DNA from: an uncultured Verrucomicrobiales bacterium | GTDB lineage: Bacteria > Verrucomicrobiota > Verrucomicrobiia > Verrucomicrobiales > Akkermansiaceae | Length of the DNA stretch: 14,045 nt | Reading direction: 5' to 3' | Assembly (NCBI GenBank): GCA_937916135.1 | Contig: CALFTQ010000119.1 | Coordinates: 1-14,045 of the forward strand | Part shown: piece by piece, positions 8,501 through 14,045 of the stretch | How positions within the stretch are numbered: the first letter of the stretch is position 1 | Layout of the letters: every line of letters starts with the position of its first letter | Program-made: the position numbers and the translations under genes | Notes under the pieces: model-generated | What the model saw: only the letters and a program-made list of their open reading frames with translations | Told to the model about the DNA's origin: nothing | Database searches by the model: none

Positions 8501-11427
8501 GTGTTCTGCCCGGTGAGGGTGAGGGCGCCGCTGCCGCGCTGGCGCAGATTGGCCGAGCCACTGACCACGCCACTCATCGTCGTGGGCTCTGAATACCAGA
8601 ATGTATAAGAGGCATTGGCACCCGGGCTGTCCAAATTGGCCTGCACCAGTCCGCTTCCAGCCACGCCCTCACCGCCGAATTGCCAGGTCACGGCAGATGA
8701 GCCGGGATGCACGAAGGTTCCGGTAAACCGGCTGACATCCCCCGTCATGGTCATGGAACAAGACGGTTTGACCCGCAGATCTCCCGAACCGCTGATAGTA
8801 CCGGTAAAGGCATAAGAACGCCCGCTGCTGCCATCAAAGTAAGTTGAAGTTCCCTCCACCATTTCAAAGTTGGCCGCGGTGCTTGTGCTCTCAGCAAACC
8901 AGAAGCGCTGCCCTGCCACTTTCACCAGAGTACCGGCACCGCCAATCGAAGCACCATTGGCAAAGCTCACGCTGCCGGTGCTGCTGCTGCCATCGCCACT
9001 GAGCAGCACCGTGCCGGCAAAGGCTGAGTTATCCCCGGTCACCGTCAGTTGCCCGGCTGCGCTCGTCAAGCCCAGGGTACCGGTGCCGGAATAGCCACCC
9101 GTCAGCGTTCCGTTTCCGCTTACTTTGTTGATTTGCAAGGTTCCGTCCAGCACCGAAATGGCACCACTTCGAGTATCGCCGGTGGCGGCCCAGGTGAGGG
9201 CAAGCGAACCTTCGCCAGACTTCTCGATTCCACTGGAAAGCACCTGCTGCACGCCGGAATTATTTTCCCAGGAAACGTCATTCCCGTTGGAATCCACTCG
9301 CACAGGAGCAACCGAATCGGAATGAACCTGCTCACTCACATCGGTGCTGATGCCGCTCGCATAGCGCAGCTGACCACCGTTGAAATAAAGGGAGGAACTT
9401 CCCAGTGCATTTTCCGAGCCAAGCACCAATACACCGCCCTGCAGCACCGTGCTGCCCGTGAACTGGGCGTTGTCCAGATTAATGTTCAACACGGTCGCTT
9501 CACCGCTGACTGTAAGTGTTCCATTGCTCACAATACCCTCGGAAGCTTCCGAGGCTGGAGCAAAAGTATACGCTCCGCCTATTACGTTGATATCAGCAGG
9601 CGTCACACGGTCAATGGTTACCGTGCCGGCATTCCGCACACTGAACGTCACCTGCTGGCCAGCGGGGCCGCTTCCGCTTGCATTGCTCCACTGAGCCGCA
9701 GAATCATCTACCCAGGCAGCACTGTTTCCACTCCACAGCCAGGATACGCTGTCCATATCGCCCACCACCAGTTTCAGTGCATTACCCTCTACCACCAGAC
9801 TATACACAAGCTCGGCGGTATCATTCAAATTGCCCGGCACAAAGTTTTCCGTGCTGACAGAGGAAGGATTACTCCAACTCATCAGCTCATAGCTGCCGAT
9901 ACCCAGGGATTCATACCCGCTCACCGACACGCCATGGCTGATACCGGAAAGCGACAGACTGCCGCCGGATTGTATGGCAGCACCGCCGGTGCCGGTCAAA
10001 TCAAAACTGAGAGCCGCGCGGGGACGCAGGGTCAGATTTCCCCCTGTTGTCAATCGGGTGCCGGCAGCCATATCGACACTGCCCAGGCTGGTATCTCCGG
10101 TGAACTGCAGGTTGCCCCCCATCACCGTAGTCTTACCGGTGTAAGTGCAGTTGGGGCCGCTGAGCTGCAGAGCGCCGGAACCCACCTTGGTGATACCAAG
10201 CGACAAACCGGCCACGGCAGCAGAAGAATCCTTCACCGCACCGGCATAATTGCCGCCGGATAGCGTCAGCACACAAGCCGAGCTTCCCTCAGCCATCACC
10301 ACGCCGGCGGGGCCGTTCAATTCGCCGATGGTGGCGCTGGTGTTCATGAGCACCAGACGGGAGTTCTGCACATCCAGCTGCACATCCGCCCCGGCGGCGG
10401 CATTCTCCGCCGCCAGAGCCAGGGTGCTCAGGTACTCACCCCGCACGTGGTAAGCACCGGTAAAAGTATTGGCATTATTGGTAAGCACCAGTCGGTGGTC
10501 GCCGCCCGCATCCAGGGTTCCGGCAGAAAGGGACAGTACACCGGCGCCATTCACCACGCCATCCCACACGATGAACTTGCTGTAATACATGGCAAATACC
10601 GTGCTTGCCGCTTCATTATACACCGGGGTGGCGGCGGTTACGTCCTGCATATTCAGGTACACATCCCCGCTCCAGTTCACATGGCCATCGCGGTTGCCGA
10701 TGGTTGCACCGTTTTCCGTGCGCACCTCACTGGCAAAGCTCTTATTCGTAACCAGCCCTGCCACCCCGCCGCCAAGGGTAAGGGTGAAAGTGCCTGCGGT
10801 GCCCACATTCACCCGGCTGGCGGCAAACGAGGCATCCTGCCCGGCACCGGCGTGCTGGGGTGCCCGGCCCAACGCCACATTGCCACGCTGCACATACAGC
10901 GTGCCGGTGAAATCCGCCAGATTCTCCCGGAAGATGGAAGCCGGCGTGGATGCATCGGCCAGGTTGACGACCAGTTGCCCGGCTCCGCTCACCGGACCGA
11001 AGGAGGTACCGGCAGCATTATTGGTACCCAGGCTGTCATACCGATTGATAGTGACGCTTGCCCCTGCATTCACGACGGTTCCGCCCGTGAACGCATTGGC
11101 ATTCTCCACCACCAGCGAAGCGCCGCTGAGCAGAGTCAGCCCGCCGCTGCCTCCGATGCTGCCGGCACCGGAAAAAACAAAGCCGCTGCCGCTCACCAGA
11201 ATGCTGCCGGGCTCCACCGTTTCCGTTATGAGAACAGCCGTGGAGGAGGCAGCGGGGGTGAACTCCACCTCATCGCCATTGCTGAACACCGCCGGCGCAG
11301 CATTCTCCAACCAGGAGGCATCTGTGGTATTCCAATTCCCTGAATTCCAGGTGAGAGCAGCTTGAGCCGGCAGAAAAAGCGAAAGCAGCAAGGCTGCACG
11401 AAGCAGTGTGGGCAAGTGCGGTTTCAT
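5596..11427 (-). CDS. Giant type V autotransporter with autotransporter-associated repeats
   Basis: A 1943-residue classical (type Va) autotransporter. Residues 1-23 (MKPHLPTLLRAALLLSLFLP...) are a Sec signal ending in AQA. The passenger, ~24 to ~1590, is Gly/Ser/Thr/Asn-rich with regular beta-helix-like repeats. These include autotransporter-associated strand motifs such as 'KVGSGALQLSGPNCTYTG' (~412), 'RGSGALTLTGQNTSTG' (~959) and 'KTGSGTLTVGG' (~1296). Two Trp-rich caps occur, at ~26 ('LTWNSGNWNTTDASW') and ~560 ('WLWSGNSAAWVDDSAAQW'). A helical linker (~1590-1647, ending 'LERQLKAIRNRTTSMG') leads to a ~290-residue C-terminal outer-membrane barrel ending in 'VGYRLSF', with the expected terminal Phe. 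I see no protease triad or known adhesin domain, so a surface adhesin or structural role is an inference. The ATG at 11427 is chosen because the in-frame TTG at 11436 lies inside the -10 box. Confidence 0.95.
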   Translation of the reverse strand: MKPHLPTLLRAALLLSLFLPAQAALTWNSGNWNTTDASWLENAAPAVFSNGDEVEFTPAASSTAVLITETVEPGSILVSGSGFVFSGAGSIGGSGGLTLLSGASLVVENANAFTGGTVVNAGASVTINRYDSLGTNNAAGTSFGPVSGAGQLVVNLADASTPASIFRENLADFTGTLYVQRGNVALGRAPQHAGAGQDASFAASRVNVGTAGTFTLTLGGGVAGLVTNKSFASEVRTENGATIGNRDGHVNWSGDVYLNMQDVTAATPVYNEAASTVFAMYYSKFIVWDGVVNGAGVLSLSAGTLDAGGDHRLVLTNNANTFTGAYHVRGEYLSTLALAAENAAAGADVQLDVQNSRLVLMNTSATIGELNGPAGVVMAEGSSACVLTLSGGNYAGAVKDSSAAVAGLSLGITKVGSGALQLSGPNCTYTGKTTVMGGNLQFTGDTSLGSVDMAAGTRLTTGGNLTLRPRAALSFDLTGTGGAAIQSGGSLSLSGISHGVSVSGYESLGIGSYELMSWSNPSSVSTENFVPGNLNDTAELVYSLVVEGNALKLVVGDMDSVSWLWSGNSAAWVDDSAAQWSNASGSGPAGQQVTFSVRNAGTVTIDRVTPADINVIGGAYTFAPASEASEGIVSNGTLTVSGEATVLNINLDNAQFTGSTVLQGGVLVLGSENALGSSSLYFNGGQLRYASGISTDVSEQVHSDSVAPVRVDSNGNDVSWENNSGVQQVLSSGIEKSGEGSLALTWAATGDTRSGAISVLDGTLQINKVSGNGTLTGGYSGTGTLGLTSAAGQLTVTGDNSAFAGTVLLSGDGSSSTGSVSFANGASIGGAGTLVKVAGQRFWFAESTSTAANFEMVEGTSTYFDGSSGRSYAFTGTISGSGDLRVKPSCSMTMTGDVSRFTGTFVHPGSSAVTWQFGGEGVAGSGLVQANLDSPGANASYTFWYSEPTTMSGVVSGSANLRQRGSGALTLTGQNTSTGNLTIDEGSEVRLGSAALPGSWAGTTQLGAGQFTLVNGTLQNPLTTMEGTLVADVAAGGVVNMGGMDGNMLQSVSVGAGGQLAGMEGNLTIGGATGVDSLYLTLGSSNLGAAATPAEGEQYMLSIANGNLQIADSTVVTLDMESVKDILSGKRQAVYLHIADTEIELQNGMTAADLFANSATSPEALGLVVLGIDGGNIVLEGAVRDVYMVMQDGDYDTVTDYTRLQPYKATFVDSGYTLSLNLPGDNTQQAWVNNLLGGGNLAVTNTNESSGVVRVLLNNEVLTTVDGVLTPEQDIQINTANTEFQGNISAGAAVQLVKTGSGTLTVGGALTADWLEIDEGTLRLTGQGSTINTLHGDGNLALEGAMELDGNATAFEGTLSGSGALILNGVMNGAGSIGSLSGNGELRASGSTFTVQNLRESAFSGSLADGSGSGTLVVEKGGARFSLNQVQSTQAWSLENRGNTTFVQSGAGDNSVLTLDSLRLLDGSDSVFVFDTDKNAQVFNLNNLLVQDGASVTLQSSGSLPVSLSDEGTMVLGQVEAAELGSDGRVPVTLGSGTPFRGIESAWLTVENGMLIFNSQRDTRNLYALKAASANARAGAGLMWELPNSLLRESPDLAALTQALDAATGRSADRLLAASAGAGVAALGVAAMGDLERQLKAIRNRTTSMGLDPQFEYDDLPLFNAWVNAEGDHRELKADGTDSGYSLGSWGATVGVDVDFSPSFTAGIAFTGMYGDFQAKSPDHAEGDMDHYYLTLFGRYAARRWTHTLVAAVGWADVSLNRHVNFPGGSYRTHGSTDGNSFGFLYELGYVIPLDEDNNACLQPIFNISYRHTALDSFTERGSDAALHFGSQEMDTVSFGLGARAQTYALENMLNRRSLLEARMLLKVDAGDVRSNADIALRALRSRTGRVRSAEMGRVGLEMGAGISVPIGVDYGYLFLDGSFEFRADMMDINGTVGYRLSF

Positions 11428-11434
11428 AATGCGC

Positions 11435-11462
11435 AATTTACCAGCGCACCGCCCAAATGCAA
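11435..11462 (-). promoter_or_regulatory. Promoter of the autotransporter gene, leaderless spacing
   Basis: On the minus strand TTGCAT (11457-11462) is followed after 16 nt by TAAATT (11435-11440), with TGG giving an extended -10. Only 7 nt lie between the -10 and the ATG at 11427, so transcription should start at about the A of the start codon. No Shine-Dalgarno sequence is visible. The 74-nt gap to the acetyltransferase gene holds no hairpin I can support. Confidence 0.5.
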
Positions 11463-11501
11463 GATGTTTGACCTAGCTATTAGTGTGTAAGGTTCCCGCG
11501 C

Positions 11502-12044
11502 TTACAGCACATATTCGAACATGTGGAAAAGCTGCCACTTCACTTCCGGGTAAAACAAGCGCACCTCGGCGCGTTTCTCGAAGCCCAGGCGGGTATACAT
11601 CCGCCCCGTGGGCAGATTCAAATCTATCAGATCCAGGCGAATGGCCTTCTTACCTTCTGCCCGTGCCCTGTCGAGCACCGCGTGCATCATGGCAGAGCCC
11701 AGGCCCTTGCCCTGCATGCGGGTGGCAACACCGAAGGCATGCACAATCACATACTCACCGGGAGCGGCATCCACCGCCCAGGGGATACCGTTGTAGCCCT
11801 CATTGGCCGCTCCGTTCACAATCATGGCACCGGCCACTCCCATCTCCCCCACGGCAATCCAGAGTTCATTTCCGGCAATCGCGCTGCGAAGGTAATCATT
11901 GGATGGATGCCCATCCTTATCCCACATAGGATGATGCGGCAAAACCGAAATATCATCTATCAGCTGATTGTAAAACGCACGGATGGCAGAAAAATCCGCA
12001 TCCGTGGCCAGGCGCAAAGTAAATCCGGAGGGCATCGCAGACAT
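11502..12044 (-). CDS. GNAT-family N-acetyltransferase
   Basis: A 180-residue soluble protein of normal length for a single GNAT domain, expected in the cytoplasm. It would transfer an acetyl group from acetyl-CoA to an amine. Motif A is visible: the beta4 strand 'EYVIVHAFGVA' (~97-107) followed by the pyrophosphate-binding loop R-M-Q-G-K-G (109-114) and the helix 'LGSAMMHAVLDRARAEG'. Motif B follows, with 'AIRLDLIDLNLPTGRMYTRL' and G-F (residues ~134-155), including the Tyr150 commonly seen as the general acid. The N-terminal 'FTLRLATDADFSAIRAFYNQ' is the usual beta1-alpha1 start. The substrate cannot be told from sequence. The start is chosen at the ATG at 12044 because it sits 6 nt after a -10 box; a second Met is at residue 4. 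Neighbours give no metabolic clue. Confidence 0.9.
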   Translation of the reverse strand: MSAMPSGFTLRLATDADFSAIRAFYNQLIDDISVLPHHPMWDKDGHPSNDYLRSAIAGNELWIAVGEMGVAGAMIVNGAANEGYNGIPWAVDAAPGEYVIVHAFGVATRMQGKGLGSAMMHAVLDRARAEGKKAIRLDLIDLNLPTGRMYTRLGFEKRAEVRLFYPEVKWQLFHMFEYVL

Positions 12045-12050
12045 GCAGCT

Positions 12051-12079
12051 AATGTAGCACGCCGGAGCGGCGGAGTAAA
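12051..12079 (-). promoter_or_regulatory. Promoter of the acetyltransferase gene, leaderless spacing
   Basis: On the minus strand TTTACT (12074-12079, 4/6) and TACATT (12051-12056, 4/6) are 17 nt apart, with TGC before the -10. The -10 ends 6 nt before the ATG at 12044. The -35 lies 4 nt after the stop of the upstream gene. The hexamers are weak, and the call gains from having the same layout as neighbouring genes. Confidence 0.4.
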
Positions 12080-12083
12080 CCCG

Positions 12084-12524
12084 TTAATCCGGCATATAGA
12101 GCAGAAGATAATGGGATGCAACTACTAACAAGACAGAAAAGACCAGCAACAGCAGGGGGCGGGCTATGAAAGTAAACACATTGCGCGCCATGGCGGCATC
12201 CGGGCGTTCCGCTTCATACACCAGTGCACGGCGGGCTCTCATGGCATCCTCCGCCGTGGAAAAATCCTCCGTGCCGAGGATATCAACCTCCTCCCCGCAG
12301 TGGGTGGTGTAAGAAAAAACAGGCACATAGCGGGTGGAACCATCAGCCTGAGTCCGAGGCAACGCACTGCTGGCATGCAATCCTCCCCTCAATGCACTGA
12401 CGCGCAGAATCAGCATGCGTAATCCACGATGGGCAAAAAGAACGGCAAACCACACACATGCCAGTGCCGCCAGCGGTAACACCGCTGACCAGAACACTTT
12501 AAATGTGGCGGTTGCCGTTATCAT
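12084..12524 (-). CDS. Two-TM membrane protein, DUF3592-like
   Basis: A 146-residue protein with one membrane helix at each end: TM1 about residues 9-31 ('VFWSAVLPLAALACVWFAVL') and TM2 about 118-143 ('FIARPLLLLVFSVLLVVAS'). The ~85-residue domain between them has 'TRYVPVFSYTTHCGEEVDIL' (65-83) and later 'ALVYEAERPDAAMA' (100-113). This order (TM, Y-x-P-V-x-Y strand, short domain, V-x-Y-x-x-x-x-P, TM) is what I associate with DUF3592 proteins. It is a recognition by pattern rather than a proven match, and the family's function is not established. A near-consensus promoter lies 8 nt upstream of the ATG at 12524, so the gene can be expressed separately from the transporter gene that ends 33 nt before it. 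Confidence 0.8.
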   Translation of the reverse strand: MITATATFKVFWSAVLPLAALACVWFAVLFAHRGLRMLILRVSALRGGLHASSALPRTQADGSTRYVPVFSYTTHCGEEVDILGTEDFSTAEDAMRARRALVYEAERPDAAMARNVFTFIARPLLLLVFSVLLVVASHYLLLYMPD

Positions 12525-12532
12525 GATGCTCC

Positions 12533-12561
12533 ATTATAATATAACATCCCTCACAGGTCAA
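12533..12561 (-). promoter_or_regulatory. Near-consensus promoter of the DUF3592-like gene
   Basis: On the minus strand TTGACC (12556-12561, 5/6) and a perfect TATAAT (12533-12538) are separated by the ideal 17 nt. This is the strongest promoter in the window. The -10 ends 8 nt before the ATG at 12524, giving a leader of about 0-2 nt. The GGAG between them could act as a ribosome site only if transcription started further upstream. The -35 overlaps the TGA stop codon (12558-12560) of the transporter gene. Confidence 0.75.
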
Positions 12562-13466
12562 GCCGGCTTGCGGGAAATAGCCCACACACCGGCAGCAATG
12601 CACAGCACGGCCACCACTTTCTGCCAGGTGAGCGCATCCACCCCCAGCAGGATACCCACTATCGCCGCAATGATGGGCTGGATGTAATTATACGCCGTTA
12701 CCGTAGGCGCTTCCAGGTGCCGCTGCCCCACTATCATGAGCAGATAGCTGATGAATGAGCCGAACACCACCACGTATGCCGAGCCCAGAATCTCCGGCAC
12801 ACCCAGCGATTCCCATGGCAAATTGTACACCTCTCCCCCCCATAGCGGAGACGTCAGCACGGCAGAAATGAGAAAAAGCCAGCGCATGAGTACCACGGGG
12901 TGGTATTTTCGAATCACCCCGCTGAAAAACACAAAATATAGTGAGGCGGAAAACTGAGATACCAGGCAGATGGCATCCCCCAGCGGTGAACCACTGCGCC
13001 CGCCATGCACCTGCGAGCCCAGAATGAGGATTAACGCCCCCGCCGCCGCTATTGCCAGGCCGGCCACGCGCCGCCAGGTCACTGCTGCGTGCAGGAACAG
13101 GGCCGCCAGAATAAAAGTGAACACCGGGGTGGTCGTTGTTATCACGCAGGCATTCGTGGGCGACGTGTACTGCACGCCCAGCACATAGCAGAACTGGTTG
13201 ATTCCCATACCGCAGAGCGACATCAGCACCAGCGGCAGCCAATCCCTGCGCTCAATCTGCTGCCGCGGAGCCAGCGGCGAAACCAGCCAGAACAGCAGAG
13301 CCGCACCGCACAGGCGGAAACTCGCCATGCTCACCCCGGTCACCATGCCGCTCTCCATGGCCCACTTGCAAAGCGGACTCATGAGCCCGAAGCACACAAA
13401 GGCCCCCAGGGTCAGAAGATGGGCTCGAATATGCGAATCCTGCGGCAGCATACGGTTCGTTGGCAT
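12558..13466 (-). CDS. EamA/DMT-superfamily transporter
   Basis: A 302-residue inner-membrane protein with about ten hydrophobic helices, the usual size and layout of the drug/metabolite transporter (DMT) superfamily with two EamA domains. The first spans ~15-150, with the typical 'YTSPTNACVITTTTPVFTFI' and 'WRRVAGLAIAAAGALILILG'. The second spans ~162-298, with 'LEAPTVTAYNYIQPIIAAIV' and 'WQKVVAVLCIAAGVWAIS'. The tandem duplication is clear from these matching segments. Members export or import amino acids, nucleosides or other small metabolites; the substrate cannot be called here. The ATG at 13466 lies 20 nt after the stop of the small lipoprotein gene and I see no promoter in the gap, so the two are probably co-transcribed. 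A second in-frame Met at residue 6 (13451) is an alternative start; neither has a good ribosome site. Confidence 0.93.
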   Translation of the reverse strand: MPTNRMLPQDSHIRAHLLTLGAFVCFGLMSPLCKWAMESGMVTGVSMASFRLCGAALLFWLVSPLAPRQQIERRDWLPLVLMSLCGMGINQFCYVLGVQYTSPTNACVITTTTPVFTFILAALFLHAAVTWRRVAGLAIAAAGALILILGSQVHGGRSGSPLGDAICLVSQFSASLYFVFFSGVIRKYHPVVLMRWLFLISAVLTSPLWGGEVYNLPWESLGVPEILGSAYVVVFGSFISYLLMIVGQRHLEAPTVTAYNYIQPIIAAIVGILLGVDALTWQKVVAVLCIAAGVWAISRKPA

Positions 13467-13486
13467 TCACCGGGCAGCTGCACCGC

Positions 13487-13891
13487 TCATTTGCGGTTCA
13501 CAATGAAGGTGCCCTTCTGCACATTCCGCCCCATCAGCGCTGCACTGGGTGTGGGCTCTACCCGGTAGGTGCCTTTGATGGTATCGCCCTTGATGCGCCC
13601 CACCCAGGTGATATTTACAAAGGTCTGTCCGTCGCCTTCAGAGCGCAGCGTCACATCCTTATCCATGATGAAACCTTCCATACTGCCGCTGCCATACAAA
13701 TCAGCAGCATCCAACACGAGTATTCCCTTCAATTTATCACCATCCTGCTTAATCGTCATCTGCAAACCGGAGGATGATCCTATAGTCTCATTTCGGCACT
13801 CACCCTTCCATATTCCTTCAGCCGAATCAGAGCAGGACACCAGCACACCAGCCGCACCCAGCAGTGCTACTTTCTTATAGAGAGAGTTCAT
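13487..13891 (-). CDS. Small lipoprotein with a predicted beta-barrel-like domain
   Basis: A 134-residue protein beginning MNSLYKKVALLGAAGVLVSC. The basic n-region, hydrophobic core and lipobox L-V-S-C (Cys20) mark it as a lipoprotein. The remaining ~114 residues are beta-rich with repeated glycine turns: 'GIWKGE', 'LQMTIKQDGDKLKGILVL', 'VNITWVGRIKGDTIKGTYRV'. The G-x-W-x-G start and 'I-K-G-x-I-K-G-T-Y' pattern recall lipocalin-like or other small up-down barrel proteins, but I do not recognise a named family. The frame is open upstream to 14026, but the extra 45 residues contain no signal and lie across the promoter, so the ATG at 13891 is preferred. It is probably the first gene of an operon with the transporter. 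Confidence 0.8.
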   Translation of the reverse strand: MNSLYKKVALLGAAGVLVSCSDSAEGIWKGECRNETIGSSSGLQMTIKQDGDKLKGILVLDAADLYGSGSMEGFIMDKDVTLRSEGDGQTFVNITWVGRIKGDTIKGTYRVEPTPSAALMGRNVQKGTFIVNRK

Positions 13892-13907
13892 AGTAAGTTC
13901 GACTGTT

Positions 13908-13935
13908 ATTCTACACCCTTTACCGTGAATATCAA
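13908..13935 (-). promoter_or_regulatory. Sigma70-like promoter of the small lipoprotein gene
   Basis: On the minus strand TTGATA (13930-13935, 5/6) and TAGAAT (13908-13913, 5/6) are 16 nt apart. The -10 ends 16 nt before the ATG at 13891, so the predicted leader is about 9 nt, short but not leaderless. No Shine-Dalgarno sequence is seen in it. It probably also drives the downstream transporter gene. Confidence 0.6.
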
Positions 13936-14010
13936 GAAAAAGTATTTTCTCCCGAGCATTTAGCGCATCCCTACAGCCTCTGCAACAAGAAAAATTGGAA
14001 TTTGTGGGGG

Positions 14011-14041
14011 AACTCTGTCGGAGCACGGGACTTCAGTCCCG
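14011..14041. repeat. REP-like GC-rich hairpin at the right edge
   Basis: CGGGAC (14026-14031) and GTCCCG (14036-14041) form a 6-bp stem with a 4-nt loop (TTCA), preceded by GTCGGAGCA. The layout (short conserved head, then a GC-rich hairpin with a CTTCAG-type centre) resembles extragenic palindromic (REP) elements of other bacteria. It could equally be a terminator of a gene beyond the right edge. Only one copy is seen in the window, so repetition cannot be shown here. Confidence 0.35.
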
Positions 14042-14045
14042 ATTG

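Noticed and set aside
7423..11343. Long plus-strand open frames (for example 7423-8592, 9049-10263, 10447-11343) opposite the autotransporter gene
   Set aside because: They have low-complexity, Pro/Ala/His/Arg-rich translations with no domains and are opposite a gene with signal peptide, repeats and barrel. They are shadows of biased codon use.
11428..11436. TTG start at 11436 for the autotransporter
   Set aside because: It overlaps the predicted -10 box (11435-11440), and the ATG at 11427 already gives a complete signal peptide.
13892..14026. N-terminal extension of the small lipoprotein to 14026
   Set aside because: The added 45 residues look non-coding, span the promoter, and would put the signal peptide and lipobox in mid-protein.
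1..14045. tRNA, rRNA, CRISPR array, transposon, defence system or riboswitch
   Set aside because: No cloverleaf-like sequence, regularly spaced repeats, transposase or integrase motifs, nuclease/helicase motifs or structured leader were seen anywhere; intergenic gaps are 211 nt or shorter.

Overview
The window looks like a chromosomal stretch of a Gram-negative bacterium of the Verrucomicrobiota, most likely Akkermansia or a close relative. This is an inference. It rests on a very large type V autotransporter with Trp-rich caps, autotransporter-associated repeats and an 'IRNRTTSMG' linker before the barrel, a style I associate with Akkermansia. It also rests on exported ankyrin proteins, several lipoproteins and fairly high G+C. 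There is no rRNA, tRNA, CRISPR array, transposase, integrase or phage gene.

Layout, left to right. (1) 1-1205, minus strand: an exported ankyrin protein whose 3' end lies beyond the left edge. (2) 1271-1990, minus: a probable lipoprotein of unknown function. (3) 1991-2201: a divergent intergenic region with a promoter facing each way and a 10-bp palindrome between them. (4) 2202-5549, plus: a 1115-residue membrane-anchored or exported protein with a long ankyrin array and four copies of a roughly 85-residue beta-rich repeat marked by 'KWDxWG'. (5) 5552-5588: a perfect 13-bp stem-loop shared by two convergent genes. (6) 5596-11427, minus: the giant autotransporter. (7) 11502-12044, minus: a GNAT acetyltransferase. 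(8) 12084-12524, minus: a two-TM DUF3592-like protein. (9) 12558-13466, minus: an EamA/DMT-family transporter. (10) 13487-13891, minus: a small lipoprotein 20 nt upstream of the transporter gene and probably in one operon with it. (11) The right edge holds a GC-rich hairpin resembling a REP-type repeat.

The theme is the cell envelope: seven of the eight proteins carry a signal peptide, lipobox or membrane segments. Gene neighbourhood suggests mostly independent transcription, since nearly every gene has its own sigma70-like promoter. Five of the seven promoters carry a TGn extended -10. In four genes (2202, 11427, 12044, 12524) the -10 box ends only 6-9 nt before the ATG. The expected transcript would then begin at or within a few nucleotides of the start codon, so these mRNAs look leaderless. 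The most interesting signals are this repeated leaderless architecture and the ankyrin/KWDxWG-repeat protein. I found no recognisable defence system or known multi-gene pathway.
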